Of a stretch of DNA of 64,000 bases, positions 1 to 11,607 are shown in pieces. The position numbers and the translations under genes are program-made. Under the pieces are notes generated by a model, which saw only the letters and a program-made list of their open reading frames with translations, ran no database searches and was not told the origin of the DNA. The stretch is from Dipteronia dyeriana (lineage: Eukaryota > Streptophyta > Magnoliopsida > Sapindales > Sapindaceae), in NCBI GenBank assembly GCA_032871835.1, contig CM065300.1:5971768-6035767 (forward strand), given 5' to 3'. The first letter of the stretch is position 1; every line of letters starts with the position of its first letter.

Positions 1-2302
1 AAAATCGACCTTCGAAACGGGTACCATCAGATTCTGATTATGCCCGGGGATGAGTGGAAGACCGCATTTAAGACGCGTGAAGGGTTGTATGGATGAACAG
101 TAATACCGCTCGGTCTCTTCAACACACCATGCACTTTCATACGGTTAATGAATCAGGTATTACGACCTTTCTTCTGTAAATTTGTCGACGTTTATTTCGA
201 TGACATCCTAATTTACAGTCCTGATGAGGAGACACACTTGAGACATCTGAGAGAAGTATTGGTATTGTTGGTGCTGCATAAGAATCACCTGCACGTGAAC
301 AAAAAGAAGTGTAGCTTCATACAATGCCAATTTTTTTTTTTTTTGGGTTTTGTCGTGGGTAAGGATGGGGTCCAAGCGGATGATGCTAAGGTCAAGGTAA
401 TTCGGGAATGGCCCACCCCATCATCAGTCATGGAAGTGCAAAGTTTTCTTGGGTTAGCCACCTTCTATAAGAGGTTTATCCGGAATTTCAGCATCATTGC
501 GGCTCCATTAACATAGTGTACAAAGAAGGGCTATTATCATTGGGCAAAGAAACAAGAAACAAGTTTCGCATTACTAAAAGAAAAATTGAGCACATCACTC
601 ATCCTCATGTTGTCGGATTTTGACAAATTGTTTGAAGTCGACTGTGACGTATCAGGAAAATGAATAGGTGCAGTGTTATCGCAAGAAAGACGACCAGTGG
701 AGTTCTTTTGTAAAAAATTAAGTGGCACACGACAGCGGTGGACCACCTATAAAAAAGAATTTTATTTTATTTTTTATTCTCTCATGGATTGGCAGCACTA
801 CCTAATTCAAAATGAATTCGTGTTGTACAACAATCACCAAGCTCTGAAGTTCATCAACAATCAACACCACATAAACAACATGCATGCTCGGTGGATCACA
901 TATATGCAGAAGTTCACTTTCTCTCTAAAACACAAATCTAGAATGATGAATAAAGTCATCAACGCTTTAAGTAGGCGGACAACTATGTTGGGGACAGCTA
1001 AAGCTGAGATTACTAGGTTTAAAATTTTAAGGGAAAGGTACACCACTAATGATGACTTCCGACATGTTTGGGACATGTGTTGTAAGCACCAAAATGCAGG
1101 GGGCTTCCTAATTCATGATGGTTTCCTATTCAAATCCAATAAGTTGTGCATTCCAAATGGCTCATTATGTGAGAAGATTGTTAGAGAACTTCATGGAAGA
1201 GGTCTAGGTGGCCATTTGGTTTTGGGATGTGATAAAACAATAGCACCGATCGCTGACCGCTATTAATGGCCCTAGTTAAAAAGGGGTGTGGGAAAAATCG
1301 TCCAACATTGTAGGATTTGTCAGGAATCCAAATGTCAGTCCCAAAACATTGGTTTGTACACTCATTTTCCGGTGCCAGAGACGATTTGGGTAGACTTATC
1401 TATGGACTTTATGCTTAGGTTGCCACGCACTCAGACGAGAAAGGATTCCATTATGGTTGTAGTCGACCGATTTTTGAAAATGATGTATTTTATCGTTTGT
1501 AAGCGGACTGTCGACGCAAGCCATGTAGCTGATCTATTCTTTCGAGTGGTGGTACGACTACACGGGGTTCCAAAAACTATCACGTTAGATCGAGACGTAA
1601 AATTCATGAGCCATTTTTAGAGGACATTATGGAAGAAGTTCGATACCCAATTGCAGTTTAGTAGTGCCTTCCATCCACAAACAGACGGACAAACGGAGGT
1701 GGTGAACAATACTCTAGGCAACATGTTAAGATGTATCAGTGGGGAAAAGCCGAAACGGTGGGATCTTGACCTGGCTCAGACAGAATTTGTGTATAACAGC
1801 ATGACCAATAGTTCCACAGGCAAGACTCCCTTCGAGGTCGTCTATACCCATCAACCGAAACATGTGTTGGACCTGGTTACTTTACCAAGTCTGCCTGGAG
1901 TAAGTAAAGCTGGAGAAAATTTGGCCGAACGAATTCATCAAATACATTCTGACGTCCAAGACAATTTGGAAGCCGCTACTAATGCTTACAAAATAGTCGC
2001 GGATAGACATCGGCGTAAAAAAGAGTTCACAGAGGGGGATTTAGTGATGGCCTATTTGTGAAAGAATCAGGTTTTCAGGAATTCGAACAAAGCTACAGAA
2101 GCGAAAGTATGGATCATTCAGAGTCGCCAAGAAGATTAACGATAATGCCTACATTTTGCAGCTGCCGGACAATTGGAATATTTCCAACACATTTAATGTA
2201 TCTGATATGTCGGGGTACCTTGAGGATGTGCCTCTATATTCAGATGACTCGGGACGAGCTCATTTCCAAGGGAAGGAGACTGATGTAGGACATGAAGAAT
2301 GA
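1..2302 (+). pseudogene. Ty3/gypsy pol remnant (RT - RNase H - integrase), 5' cut by window edge
   Basis: Reverse transcriptase motifs run from base 1 ([11 protein letters not shown]) through YFDDIL near residue 65 of this frame to FLGLATFYKRFI. RNase H follows around 600-960, and the integrase has a CxxC zinc half (CRIC), a DFM...VVVDRF core and HPQTDGQTE. The C-terminal tail (LPDNWNISNTFN) resembles the end of plant gypsy integrases; no chromodomain is recognised. Reading frame 1 stays open from base 1 to 2061 except for stops at 94, 514, 661, 1264, 1273, 1618 and 2059. A frameshift between about 2061 and 2110 moves the last part to frame 2, which ends at TGA 2300-2302. A T-run at 331-342 replaces the normal codons before LGF without shifting the frame. 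It is dead: the stops hit RT, RNase H and integrase. Gag, protease and the LTRs are not visible. Confidence 0.9.
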
Positions 2303-3824
2303 GCAGCTAAGGCCTGTTGCTGAAGCCTAAGCCCAATCCAACTCTAAGCGACAGCGTTGCAAATTCTTTTAGTCAGTTTTAGTTTTCTTGTTTAGCAAGT
2401 CTCTAGGTTTTAGTGTTGGAAATAAATCAAACTTGTTTGATCTTCGTATTTTAGTCAAACTAGGACTCTAGTTTATTTTTAAAACATGAGTCCGAAGAAT
2501 TCTGTAATCTTTTTTTTTTTGCTTAGTCAATAAAATCGTTCTTTGAACACAAATTCTCTCGTGGATTCAAGAATTACTTAGTTTCCACTAAGTCAAATAT
2601 CAAATTGACATTTTATTTGATATAATTATCGAAAATTATAGAACAAATTGGTTACATAATTGACCGATGTGATTTTTATATTGTAATTTATAAATTTAAA
2701 GAGAAAAAACAAAAGTGGATCAATAAAATTCACAAATAATAATGGACTTATAAAACATTCAACACTAATTCATAATTTATAAATAGATATTCATTTTATT
2801 AAATATAAAAAACAATTGAAAAAAAAAAGCATTTGTCCGGTATACGTTAACATTAATAATTAATGTTAAGATACGATTTAAAATAATATAAAATATAATA
2901 TAATTATGTAATAAAAAAATTAATATAATAGAAGATAATGTTTGCATTTATCTAAGAAGACGTATATGTAGATTTTTTTTATTCTTTTTCTTTATTTAGG
3001 TTTTTTTACATTGGAGGAAGAAGAATACTTTTTTTTTCCTTTGCAACCTTTGAAGAAGAACATATTTATTTTTCTTTCTTTCTTTCTTTGTTTTTTTTTT
3101 TTTTTATATTGGAAGAATAATTTTTTTCCCTGGTTTGTGTTTGAAGAAGAAAAACATATATGTTGGTCTGGATTTTTAAAAAAATTGGATGAAAAAAAGA
3201 AAGAATTTTTACCGGAAAGTGTTTGAAAAATAACAAATTTTTTTTTCATAATTTGTTTTTAAATCAGAAGAAGAAGAAAAGAAATAAGAGATTTTCATGG
3301 TTAAATCGACATTGTCGAGGTGACCTCCTCCAGTGTTAGAGGAGCATTCCAAATATTCATTCATAGAGTTGTGGTAAAAAGAAGAAGAAGAACATTGAGT
3401 GAAGAAGAAGAAAAAAGAAAAAAGAAAAAAGAAATAATTTTATTGTTAATTTAAAAAAAAAAAATAAAAAAACGAAGAAGACAATTCGAGATCAAGAGGG
3501 AGAGAAAGGGAAAGAGAGAAATTTGGATAAAACTTGTTTGTTCTTTCGTTACTCATTTTCCCAATAATACAACTGGAAATTCCTAAGATACTCAATTGCT
3601 GACAACAAAACAAAGCTAACTGGACTAACCCGTTGCTTGACCTGGCTTGACTACAAAGGTAAAACGACGACGCATTGATAACAGACTCAATAAGCTAAAC
3701 GAGGCCGACCCAAAACGGTGGCGTATTAGCTTAGGGAATCCCTAACTCAAAACACTTGAACACTTGGGACGCTAGATCCCCAAATTTCTACTTGCTCTAT
3801 CTTCCGATTTCTTCGATCCTGGAG
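2303..3824. other. gene-free AT-rich stretch after the gypsy remnant
   Basis: The first 250 bases may be the 3' untranslated region or LTR debris of the gypsy element, but no second LTR copy lies in the window to prove it. From 2580 to 3500 the sequence is AT-rich with many homopolymer runs and GAA/GAAGAA tracts on both strands; short ORFs there are lysine/phenylalanine low complexity. The last 300 bases would be the promoter of the F-box pseudogene. I see no conserved coding sequence. Confidence 0.5.
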
Positions 3825-4894
3825 ATGGGAGAGCAAGAAGAAGAAAAGAAATGTGCACATTCCAGAAGATATCATCTTCAACATATTGCGCAGACTCCCT
3901 CCAAAATCACTTGCGAGGTTTAAGTGCGTTTGCAAGTCGTGGGAATCTTTTGCTAACCAACATAAATATCATAACCAAAAACTCACTCTTCTTTCAATCT
4001 ATTGACTTTGAGGCCGCAGATGAGATCAAAGCGGTTGATCTTGACATTCCCTTTAAAGTTTGTAATCGTATGCTTGGAATTGCTTCCTGTAACGGCCTGT
4101 TGTGTAGTTCAATTGAAAGTGAAGGCTTGGTGATATGGAATCCACTTATAGGGAGATACACTAGGATATCAAACCGCCCATCAGATCACTGTAATAAATT
4201 AGGATTTTGGTATGATCATTCCACTCACAATTTCAAGATTGTGAAGTTTGTGAGATCTGTTGATGACAATGAAATACCTATCAGGGCAAGATACTCAGTT
4301 GAGATCTATTCACAAAATAGTAATTCTTGGCAACCACAAGAGGAAATACTTCCCAGGCAACATGATTATGGTATTGCTTCACTCTTTGGTGTTCTTGTGA
4401 ATGAAACTCTCTATTGGAAGCTATTTTATGTCAATGATGACAGAAAATTATTCTCTGCCGTTCTTTGTTTTGATACATTAAATGAGAAATTTGATGTGAT
4501 TCTATTACCGAATAATGTACTTGATTACGAACTTGTTGCTTTTAAGGGACATCTCTGCTTAGTTGAATATCACAGAACAGGCTATATTAATATGTGGACA
4601 AGGGAAGTTGGCAAGAATCAAAACTGGATTAAGTGAATGAACCTTCCACCATTCGGAAGAAAACCACCTTATGCTGAATTGGCACCTATTTGTTTAATGA
4701 AGGAGGATGAAATCCTTGCCAGGATAAAAGCAAAGGTTATACCTCCTCAGAGTCAAAGGAAGGAGTTTTTATTGTACAGTCTAGAAGCAAAGACTTACAG
4801 AAAGTTTCACATCCGTGGTACTATGAAGGATTTCATCCAAGAGATTACATATACAGATAGTTTTGTTTTGTTTCCCCATGAAGTTAATTTATGA
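3825..4894 (+). pseudogene. F-box protein pseudogene (F-box plus F-box-associated domain)
   Basis: F-box proteins bring substrates to SCF ubiquitin ligases. The expected ATG at 3825 opens an acidic start (MGEQEEEKK) that falls out of frame about 9 codons later. The F-box (HIPEDIIFNILRRLPPKSL, CVCKSW) lies in frame 1 at 3853-4000 and stops shortly after LLSIY. The rest of the protein (DLDIPFKVCNRMLGIASCNGLLC, VIWNPLIGRYTRI, the usual F-box-associated motifs) reads in frame 2 from about 3990. A TGA at 4634-4636 then interrupts that frame, which continues (MNLPPFGRK...) to a stop at 4892-4894. So there are two frameshifts and one nonsense codon in an otherwise recognisable 350-residue protein, so it is probably a pseudogene. 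The two frameshifts lie in the first 60 codons; a short intron there cannot be excluded but no good GT-AG pair was seen. Confidence 0.8.
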
Positions 4895-5308
4895 AAAGCA
4901 TATTTTTACCTATGCAATTAACTTATATTTCTGTTTAATATTCGCTATCCATTTCTGTCCTTTTATGTTTTATTTTCTATTTGTAGTACTGGAACTCAAT
5001 TTTACTATCATTCTCCAAATATTTATTTATGTCTGAATTTCTTTTTCTTGTATATGTTTTTGTAAATGTACTTTAGAATCAGATTTTCATACCGTGTAGG
5101 ATAAACAGAGTCATTGGAGGAGATTTTGATTTTGATTACGAATCAATCGTACATAGAAATTTTCGATAATATACATATTTATTGCTTGGAGAAAATGAAT
5201 CTCTTACAGTTTTTGTTCATTGATATATATTTACAAGATTATGGTAATCATACATTCGTGTCGATTTGTATTGCTAATTTATAGATATCAGAGATATGTT
5301 GCAAAGAA
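4895..5308. other. intergenic gap between convergent F-box pseudogene and ARM gene
   Basis: AT-rich, no coding signal. It should hold the 3' untranslated regions of the two convergent genes; several AATAAA-like motifs occur but none can be singled out. Confidence 0.4.
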
Positions 5309-7906
5309 TCACTCATCCTCCAGCAACTTCAATGCATTTTCAACCAGTGAGTGAATTGTTGTGCTGTGCCTGCTCAATCCAACAGTGCCAGAGAAAATAT
5401 TGAAATTTTCAAGCTCTGCTGTGGTCTCTAACACAACTTCAAGCTCTTTCTCCATCCCCATCTCCTTGAAAGTATGCACATTTGTTACCTTGTCTGTCAT
5501 CATCCAAATTGCCAACTCTATGGCAAACCTCCTTATTCTTGGAACCTTAATTGGTGGATGTTGGTAATTCTTCAGAATCTCAACCAATTTAACAGCTAAT
5601 TCAACTTCCTTAATTCCTGCTCTGTCAAACACGATGCTTGATTCTTCAGGTGTCATGAACTTGAAAACATGTGCTGCTAAACCGATCATCACTTCCTGTA
5701 ATTTGTGCTCGTCTGATATTATCGCCTTGATCACCTGTACGAAGATAAAAGTATTAACTATTAAGACTAGGTAAGAGATCTTGAATGATAATAAGTACTT
5801 GACAATTTGGTTGCAGTAGAAAGCGCTTACTGTGGGAGCAGCAGCTATGACTCCTCTTAACTGGTGGACGCAATTGGCTCCACTATAGCTGCACAAATTT
5901 CTTAAGATTCTCGCTGCATTTACGCGAAGCAAAGGAACCTCCAATGCGTCTACAAGTCTGTCCAGTACCTTCAATTTCAAAATGAGGTGACAATTGCTTT
6001 TGCTATCCAATGCTAACATTGCTAGCGCTTCCCCTGCAGCAATTCTTACATGGTTCTGATTCTGCGGCATTGCCTCTTTGAAGAAAATGTTGAACAGCTC
6101 CTTGAGAATCCCACCGGTTCCCCCGATCCTCTCTGTTGCATCTTCTTCTAGTGCAAGACTAGTTAAGATTTCTATCCCCAACTTTTGCAGCGTTGGATGT
6201 TTCTCTCCATATCTCAGGATGTCTCTGATATTACTGATCGTGAAAACAACCTCTGAAATCTCTCTCCGGAGATGTTCTCCTGTGGCACCGGTTGTGCATG
6301 CCAGCATCTTCACTACTTGCAGAGAACGTTTTACTGTCAGAATCTGACAATGTGTGGAAATTTCATCCTTCAACAGACTCTCTCCAGCATGTGTAAAATC
6401 TATGATTTTTGGCAGGAGCCCTCTTGTGTTGCCAATCTTTCCACAGTTGTCATGATTACGAGCAAGTTTCTTCAGAACAAGAAGTCCTAAATGGTTAAAT
6501 GTCCAGGATCCATAATGCGCATGATCGATAATGATCTTGTTTTCACCAATATCATCGGTTGCACCACATGAATTCCTGTTGGTTTGAAGCAGAGATGATA
6601 TTGATTCCATTGCACCAGGTATTCCAGCAACGCGAAGAGAGTTCTGCTTTTTCCCAGCTAATTTCGACAAAATTTCAGCAGCAGACCTCCTGATCTCCTC
6701 CTCTAGAGGGTCTTTCCAATTCAACATTTCAACTAATCTTTCAATCACTGTTAAATTTATCCCAATCTTCTGGAGGGTATCGTCAGAAAACCTCTCGTTT
6801 ACTGCGAATTGTCTTAGAATTCTAGCTCCTATCAGTTGCTCATCAGGAGAACTTGAACCCAAAAGTTCCATAGCAAAACTAACCATATCCATCTTCAATC
6901 CATCGAAAATGCTTCCATTGACACATCTCGAATAAGCATCATAGAAGAATCTACGAATCGAAACCAGACCTGAAGGCCCCAAATCACACTCTTTGTTCAC
7001 CTCCTCCAATAATTTACAATATATAACCTTCCATTCCCAGTAAGCTTTCTCCAACAGAAACAACAAAGCTTCAGCCAAGGCCAATGAATAGAAAATATTC
7101 AAAGCCGATTTCCGGTTCCTCTTATCAGTATCTCCTTTAGCTACATCACCATAGTTATGCCAGATCAGCTTCATCAGAGACAGAGATACACAAACTGTTG
7201 CAGATGCAAGCTGAAGCCAATAGAGAAGCTTGCTGATGTTCCTTGAAAGAAAAACCCATTGAGCATATGGTAGCAGAGGAACATCAGAACTTGTCCATGT
7301 CCTTGTTGATTTTCTCTGCCATCTTCTAGAGTTTGCTCCATCAAATGTTGTTCTGTCTACAATCTCTTTAGTCCTCATATTGTGCTTTTGAGAAATAAAT
7401 GGACGGAATGTTATGATTGATTTGATAGCTTCAATGAGATTCTGTGAAGTAGTCCTTAGTGCTCGAAAGCTATTGATTCCAGCACCAGCGATTGACCAAG
7501 TGGCCTGATGTTGCCATTCAAGCTCATGACTTCTGCTGAAAATACGTGTCCCTTCAATCAACAAAATGATGGTGATGATCCAGAAATCGGTTTTGTCCAA
7601 AGTAATGGCGAAACCACCGAGAAGAACAACTGTTGCCCAGATGAAACCAAGAGTTCCAAGTCCAGTAGCTGCCTTCTCGAGAATTGCAAGACGTAGAGCG
7701 AAAAGGGTCAGCTTCTTTTCCGGTGCACGAACTGCTGGAACTGTTGTCGGAGAAACAGAATCTGCATTGCTGCTGTCTCTCTTTTCAATGCCGCTTTGTG
7801 GTTCGAAAATGGTATTGCTTGAACCACAAGCCTCACTCAACCTCCTGAGCTCGAAAACCTGTAAACGAATGCTCCCATCATCATCTGTAGAAGTTCCTCT
7901 GTCCAT
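5309..7906 (-). CDS. membrane-anchored ARM-repeat protein (plant ARM superfamily)
   Basis: Open for 865 codons from ATG 7904-7906 to TGA. The N-terminus (about 80 residues) is hydrophilic and acidic. Hydrophobic stretches at about residues 84-102 (LGFIWATVVLLGGFA), 107-120 (FWIITIILLI), 228-250 and 267-288 look like membrane spans. From about residue 330 the protein is made of armadillo-type helical repeats (ARILRQF, LNWKDPLEEEIRRSAAEILSKL, EALAMLAL, VNAARILRNL). It matches a uniform plant family of large membrane ARM proteins of unknown function. A 96-nt segment at 5735-5830 has a GTAAGC donor and ACAG acceptor, an internal stretch of hydrophobic residues foreign to ARM repeats, and is a multiple of three. 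Removing it joins APT to VIKAI and gives 833 residues, probably the real product. The start is chosen because it is the first ATG and family members begin similarly. Scaffold or signalling roles are inference only. Confidence 0.88.
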   Translation of the reverse strand: MDRGTSTDDDGSIRLQVFELRRLSEACGSSNTIFEPQSGIEKRDSSNADSVSPTTVPAVRAPEKKLTLFALRLAILEKAATGLGTLGFIWATVVLLGGFAITLDKTDFWIITIILLIEGTRIFSRSHELEWQHQATWSIAGAGINSFRALRTTSQNLIEAIKSIITFRPFISQKHNMRTKEIVDRTTFDGANSRRWQRKSTRTWTSSDVPLLPYAQWVFLSRNISKLLYWLQLASATVCVSLSLMKLIWHNYGDVAKGDTDKRNRKSALNIFYSLALAEALLFLLEKAYWEWKVIYCKLLEEVNKECDLGPSGLVSIRRFFYDAYSRCVNGSIFDGLKMDMVSFAMELLGSSSPDEQLIGARILRQFAVNERFSDDTLQKIGINLTVIERLVEMLNWKDPLEEEIRRSAAEILSKLAGKKQNSLRVAGIPGAMESISSLLQTNRNSCGATDDIGENKIIIDHAHYGSWTFNHLGLLVLKKLARNHDNCGKIGNTRGLLPKIIDFTHAGESLLKDEISTHCQILTVKRSLQVVKMLACTTGATGEHLRREISEVVFTISNIRDILRYGEKHPTLQKLGIEILTSLALEEDATERIGGTGGILKELFNIFFKEAMPQNQNHVRIAAGEALAMLALDSKSNCHLILKLKVLDRLVDALEVPLLRVNAARILRNLCSYSGANCVHQLRGVIAAAPTVSAFYCNQIVKYLLSFKISYLVLIVNTFIFVQVIKAIISDEHKLQEVMIGLAAHVFKFMTPEESSIVFDRAGIKEVELAVKLVEILKNYQHPPIKVPRIRRFAIELAIWMMTDKVTNVHTFKEMGMEKELEVVLETTAELENFNIFSGTVGLSRHSTTIHSLVENALKLLEDE
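5735..5830 (-). other. candidate 96-nt in-frame intron of the ARM gene
   Basis: On the minus strand the exon ends ACA, the intron begins GTAAGC and ends GTACAG, and the next exon starts GTGATC. The segment is AT-rich compared with the flanking exons and encodes a membrane-like run that breaks the ARM repeat pattern. Both spliced and retained forms keep the frame. Confidence 0.75.
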
Positions 7907-8145
7907 ATTGAACCAAGTTTGTAAACTTTTAGCTCCGTTTTTTAATTTTGATTGGAAAATTACTTGATGTCAAATTGGTGTTTGAAATGAGCTTATAAAC
8001 AAGAGAGGGGATTGGAAAAATGAGCTTAGAGAACACGTTTATGATGTGAAAACTAATGAAGAGGAAAGTGTGACGTTAAGTCACTCCTCTTCTTCTGTCA
8101 ATTTTCCTGGAAAGTTTTGTTTGGCTTTTTGGTTTGCTGTTGCCA

Positions 8146-8156
8146 CCTTTTATAGC
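8146..8156 (-). promoter_or_regulatory. possible TATA box of the ARM gene
   Basis: Minus-strand GCTATAAAAGG about 240 bases upstream of the ATG, in a CT-rich leader context. It is the best TATA match in the upstream kilobase; a weaker TTTATAA lies at about 7990. Confidence 0.45.
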
Positions 8157-9115
8157 TTGGAGGCCAAGAGTCTTTTTTATCTGCTCTTTCTCCACTAATT
8201 TTTTTCCTTTTTTCTGCTGGTAATTAAATTTCTTGATGAAACAAGCAAATTTCCACTTTTTATTTAAAGCATTTTATATTTTTGCCATCCCTTTATTACC
8301 ACTTTGTTTTTATTTGAAAAGCAACCCAATCCAAATTCACATAAAAGGAAATTTCTTGTCTATGAACAAGTGAAATTGCCTTAGACTTTTCCTTTTATTT
8401 AATCTTTTAACATGCAATTTTTCTGGGAGGCATTGACTTGATTGCTCTTTACTATCAAACCAACTGGCTTTTTAACTAGATCTATGAGACAGGTTGGAAT
8501 AATTTGCCAACTAATTATAGTTGATTAAAGAAAATGAGTGTATTTAAATATTAATGAACCAATTGCCAACTTAGTAATGCAATTTATTAATGAAACACAC
8601 CTACATTAATTATTCCAATTGAACCCTTTTATGCCTTTGTTCTTTTGACTTATTCCATTCTATTATGCTTTGTACTCAAACACTTTGTAATGATCATTTC
8701 ATTTAAAAAAAACACGTAAATCCAAATAAATTAGATTGTCTTATTGAATAGTTGGATGATTCATGACCGTGTGATGTATGTTTAAAGTTTGATTTATAAT
8801 ATTTGCTTAGATTATAATTTCGGGTAGACCTAAATTTAGAACTATATATACAGTAGTGTGGTTTTGATAATATATAATAATAAGGGGTTTTTACAATAGT
8901 CGCAACTTAATTGGGAACCATCATTTTTTTTACTCATTAATTCAAATTTCATCAACTTAACCCTTATATAATTGAAAATTAATCAAATTAGTCCTACTGT
9001 TAATCAAAGTGATGGTTTTGACTAACGGTATGACTAATTTGATTGATTTTCAATTATATAACGACCAAATTGATGAAATTTAAATTAAAGAGTAAAAAAT
9101 TGATGTTTCTCAATA

Positions 9116-9989
9116 GAGTGGTGCTATTGACACACCCACCGCTGAACTATTAACACTCTATTTTTAAAATTATTTAGTATTCATTTTTTTTAATTATCAA
9201 ATTATTTAAATAGACGTACAATTTTTATTAAAAAGAATACTGTACAAAATAAAACTAATAAAACCTCCACTTTCCTTATTTTAAAACCCTAATAACATAT
9301 ATTATTTCAAATCATTGAATGTTTACTATTTTTATTTATATTTTTTTTTCAAATCTCAATCTTATATTTTCCATGTTTAGTATCACTTTCCTTATTTTAA
9401 AATACTAATAACATATATTATTTTAAATCATTGAATGTTTACTATTTTTTTTCTTCAGATCTCAATATCATATTTCCCATGTTTAGTATTTTTTTCATTT
9501 TATTGTTCCATATGTTTATTTTGTTTTTCTTTTCAAATTTCAGATCCATATTTGTTTTTTTTTTCTCTCGGTTTATTTTATTTCAAAGTTTGTATACATT
9601 CAATGATCTGTATCCACACCAAGAATCGCAACCAAGAAAACCTAATCTCTAACGAAATGAAACCACACCGAAATCCTAATTCAATCGTTAAAAAAAATCA
9701 TGAAACGATCAATATCACACTCACAATCTACCACCAACAAATCAATTGACTACTGAAAAAAAAACTCTCGTCTAATAAGGATGGCTTCACCGTGATAATA
9801 AGAAAAAAAAACAAATATGTAATTTTTTTTTAAAAGATACGTGGTGTATTAAGTTTGAAAATATGTAAAATGGTAATCTAGGAAATAACTTAAAAATTTA
9901 ATAAAACCATTTAATTTTATATAATTAAATTGAATTTTTTGAAGTTGGGGCATAAATAATTCAGTAGTAGAGTGCCAATAGCACCACTC
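9116..9989. mobile_element. non-autonomous Mutator-type MITE with 9-bp target duplication
   Basis: Terminal inverted repeats of about 35 bases start GAGTGGTGCTATTG on the left and read the same on the reverse strand at the right (CAATAGCACCACTC). They are flanked by a perfect 9-bp direct repeat TTCTCAATA at 9107-9115 and 9990-9998. A 9-bp duplication is the hallmark of Mutator-like elements. No transposase is encoded; an ORF of about 100 codons inside is low-complexity. Confidence 0.85.
9270..9490. repeat. 116-bp tandem duplication inside the Mutator-type MITE
   Basis: Two direct copies starting CTTTCCTTATTTTAAAA at 9270 and 9386 share the run ACATATATTATTT, ATCATTGAATGTTTACTA and CATGTTTAGTAT. 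Several substitutions separate them, so the duplication is not recent. Confidence 0.75.
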
Positions 9990-10027
9990 TTCTCAATAAG
10001 TTGAGACCAAAATGTAAAAATCCTAAT

Positions 10028-11600
10028 AAAAAATGGATATTATTATTACTATTATTTCCAAGGGAGGTTGTTATAAATATTCCTTAATTGATTGTAACTA
10101 AGGTTCTAAAAAAGCTAAACAATTCTATTTTTGAACATTTTTATAATAGTAGTTTTTTTTTTTACAATATCTATCTATTTAACTATCTAAATCAGTTTTT
10201 GTTTTTTTTAAGTCTTTTTACTATCTATAGAATTCGGACCGTTGATTTGAAAGTTATTTATCCAAATCTCAAACTCGTTCATCTACTAACAGAGCTATAA
10301 GGGCTATAATTCTTGTCCAAATTCTTATATTAATACGATATATAAGGTTTGATCAGTGACAAGCCCCTCTCCCCCATCCCACAATTTTGCTATCAATGCA
10401 TAATTAAGATGGTAATATGGTTTGTAGTGGCTTGCAAAAATAGGTGTAAAATATGAGAGTCTTGTTGAGTCAAGTTAAAGTCTCACTACCTGTTAACATT
10501 GCTTTAACTGCACGAATATTGTTGTGTTCTCCTCAGCCAATCTAGTCAACAATTTTTTTTTTTTGGTATAAAAAATCAGAATCGCACAGGTGTCAGATGA
10601 TGTAACTATGGTGGATAGGTCATAGGGTTGCGTATGGAACTTGATAGAATGTTTTGACATGTTGAACTTTAAAGCGTTAAAGCGGTGGCTTCTTGTTAAT
10701 TATTTTGCTTTTGCGTGTGGTCTTGATTTCTTAGATAAGCAATTAATAATGGTTTCAGTTTTCATGCAATAGTGGATTTTATCATGAATGCTTTTGCAGA
10801 CGAACTTTTGTTGAATACTTGAATTAGTATACTCAATACTGTAATATAGTTGGTTGTATAAAGTTTTCTCACCAGACTTTCCTTGATCATACATTCATTC
10901 ACTAAAACAAATTAGGTATTTATACACCTAATGAGATAGTTTAGCCGGTTAAATTTCATAAGATGAAATTACGAAACTGATAGTAAGATCAAAGTTTTAA
11001 TAAGATTTACTTAGATCAAACACTAAAATGATTGTATTGATTATAATTTTTACAATCTAAAAGGTAGTTAGCTTTATAAATAAAATAGAAATTTTGATCG
11101 ATAGTTATATAAGTCGATCATGTGTTTACACGGCATGATTTTAATCTTTCAAAAACTAGAATAAATACGATCAATGTAGTGTTAATCAATAATTAGTTAT
11201 ATGGGATAATAGTGTGTTATTCATGGTGGGAGAGTAGTACTACACTTGGGATATGATTTACATGTGGTTATAGACTATGCATTTAGTTCAGAAGATGTAA
11301 GTGATGATTAACAAACTATTAATTAAAGAAAATAGTTTTTTTTTTTAAATATAATAATTATGTAACAAAACAACATATTTAAGTGTAGTATTGTATTAAT
11401 TATGTTTTAGACTTTTAGTGTGCATGAAACGTATAGAATTCAAGATTCCAAAACGTGCATCAACAGTTTCAAAAAATAAAAACGTTAATCATGTTGGCAA
11501 TTAAGGGATTTTTCTGTTTAATGAAAGTTCATTATGAAATAAAATACAAATTTGCATCAATGAAATAGAATCAGCCCAGAAAAATGGAAGGCCCAACTGA
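10028..11600. other. gene-free AT-rich stretch
   Basis: Homopolymers and scattered short ORFs without recognisable motifs. A minus-strand ORF of 64 codons at 10700-10894 has no family features. Nothing else is supported. Confidence 0.5.
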
Positions 11601-11607
11601 CATGGCA

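Larger units (their letters stand above)
8877..10027. mobile_element. foldback MITE-like element, split by a second element
   Basis: The left end (AAGGGGTTTTTACAATAG, CGCAACTTAATTGGGAAC) is mirrored by the inverted right end at about 9990-10027 (TTGAGACC, TGTAAAAATCC). Inside, 8930-9010 (TCAATTTGAT-type arm) and 9020-9100 are inverted copies of each other around 9005, so the uninterrupted element would be a near-complete hairpin of about 270 bases. The 874-bp element at 9116-9989 sits in its right arm. The exact outer target duplication was not resolved. Confidence 0.7.

Noticed and set aside
2992..3249. Lysine/phenylalanine-rich ORFs on both strands
   Set aside because: Homopolymer-driven low complexity; no motif.
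7566..7967. Open frame of 133 codons on + over the start of the ARM gene
   Set aside because: It is antisense to a well-supported coding region and has no family features.
9431..9749. Overlapping ORFs of 73 and 104 codons rich in F and S
   Set aside because: They lie inside a Mutator-type MITE and are translations of T-rich repeats.
10700..10894. Minus-strand ORF of 64 codons
   Set aside because: No conserved motif, no promoter or neighbour to support it.
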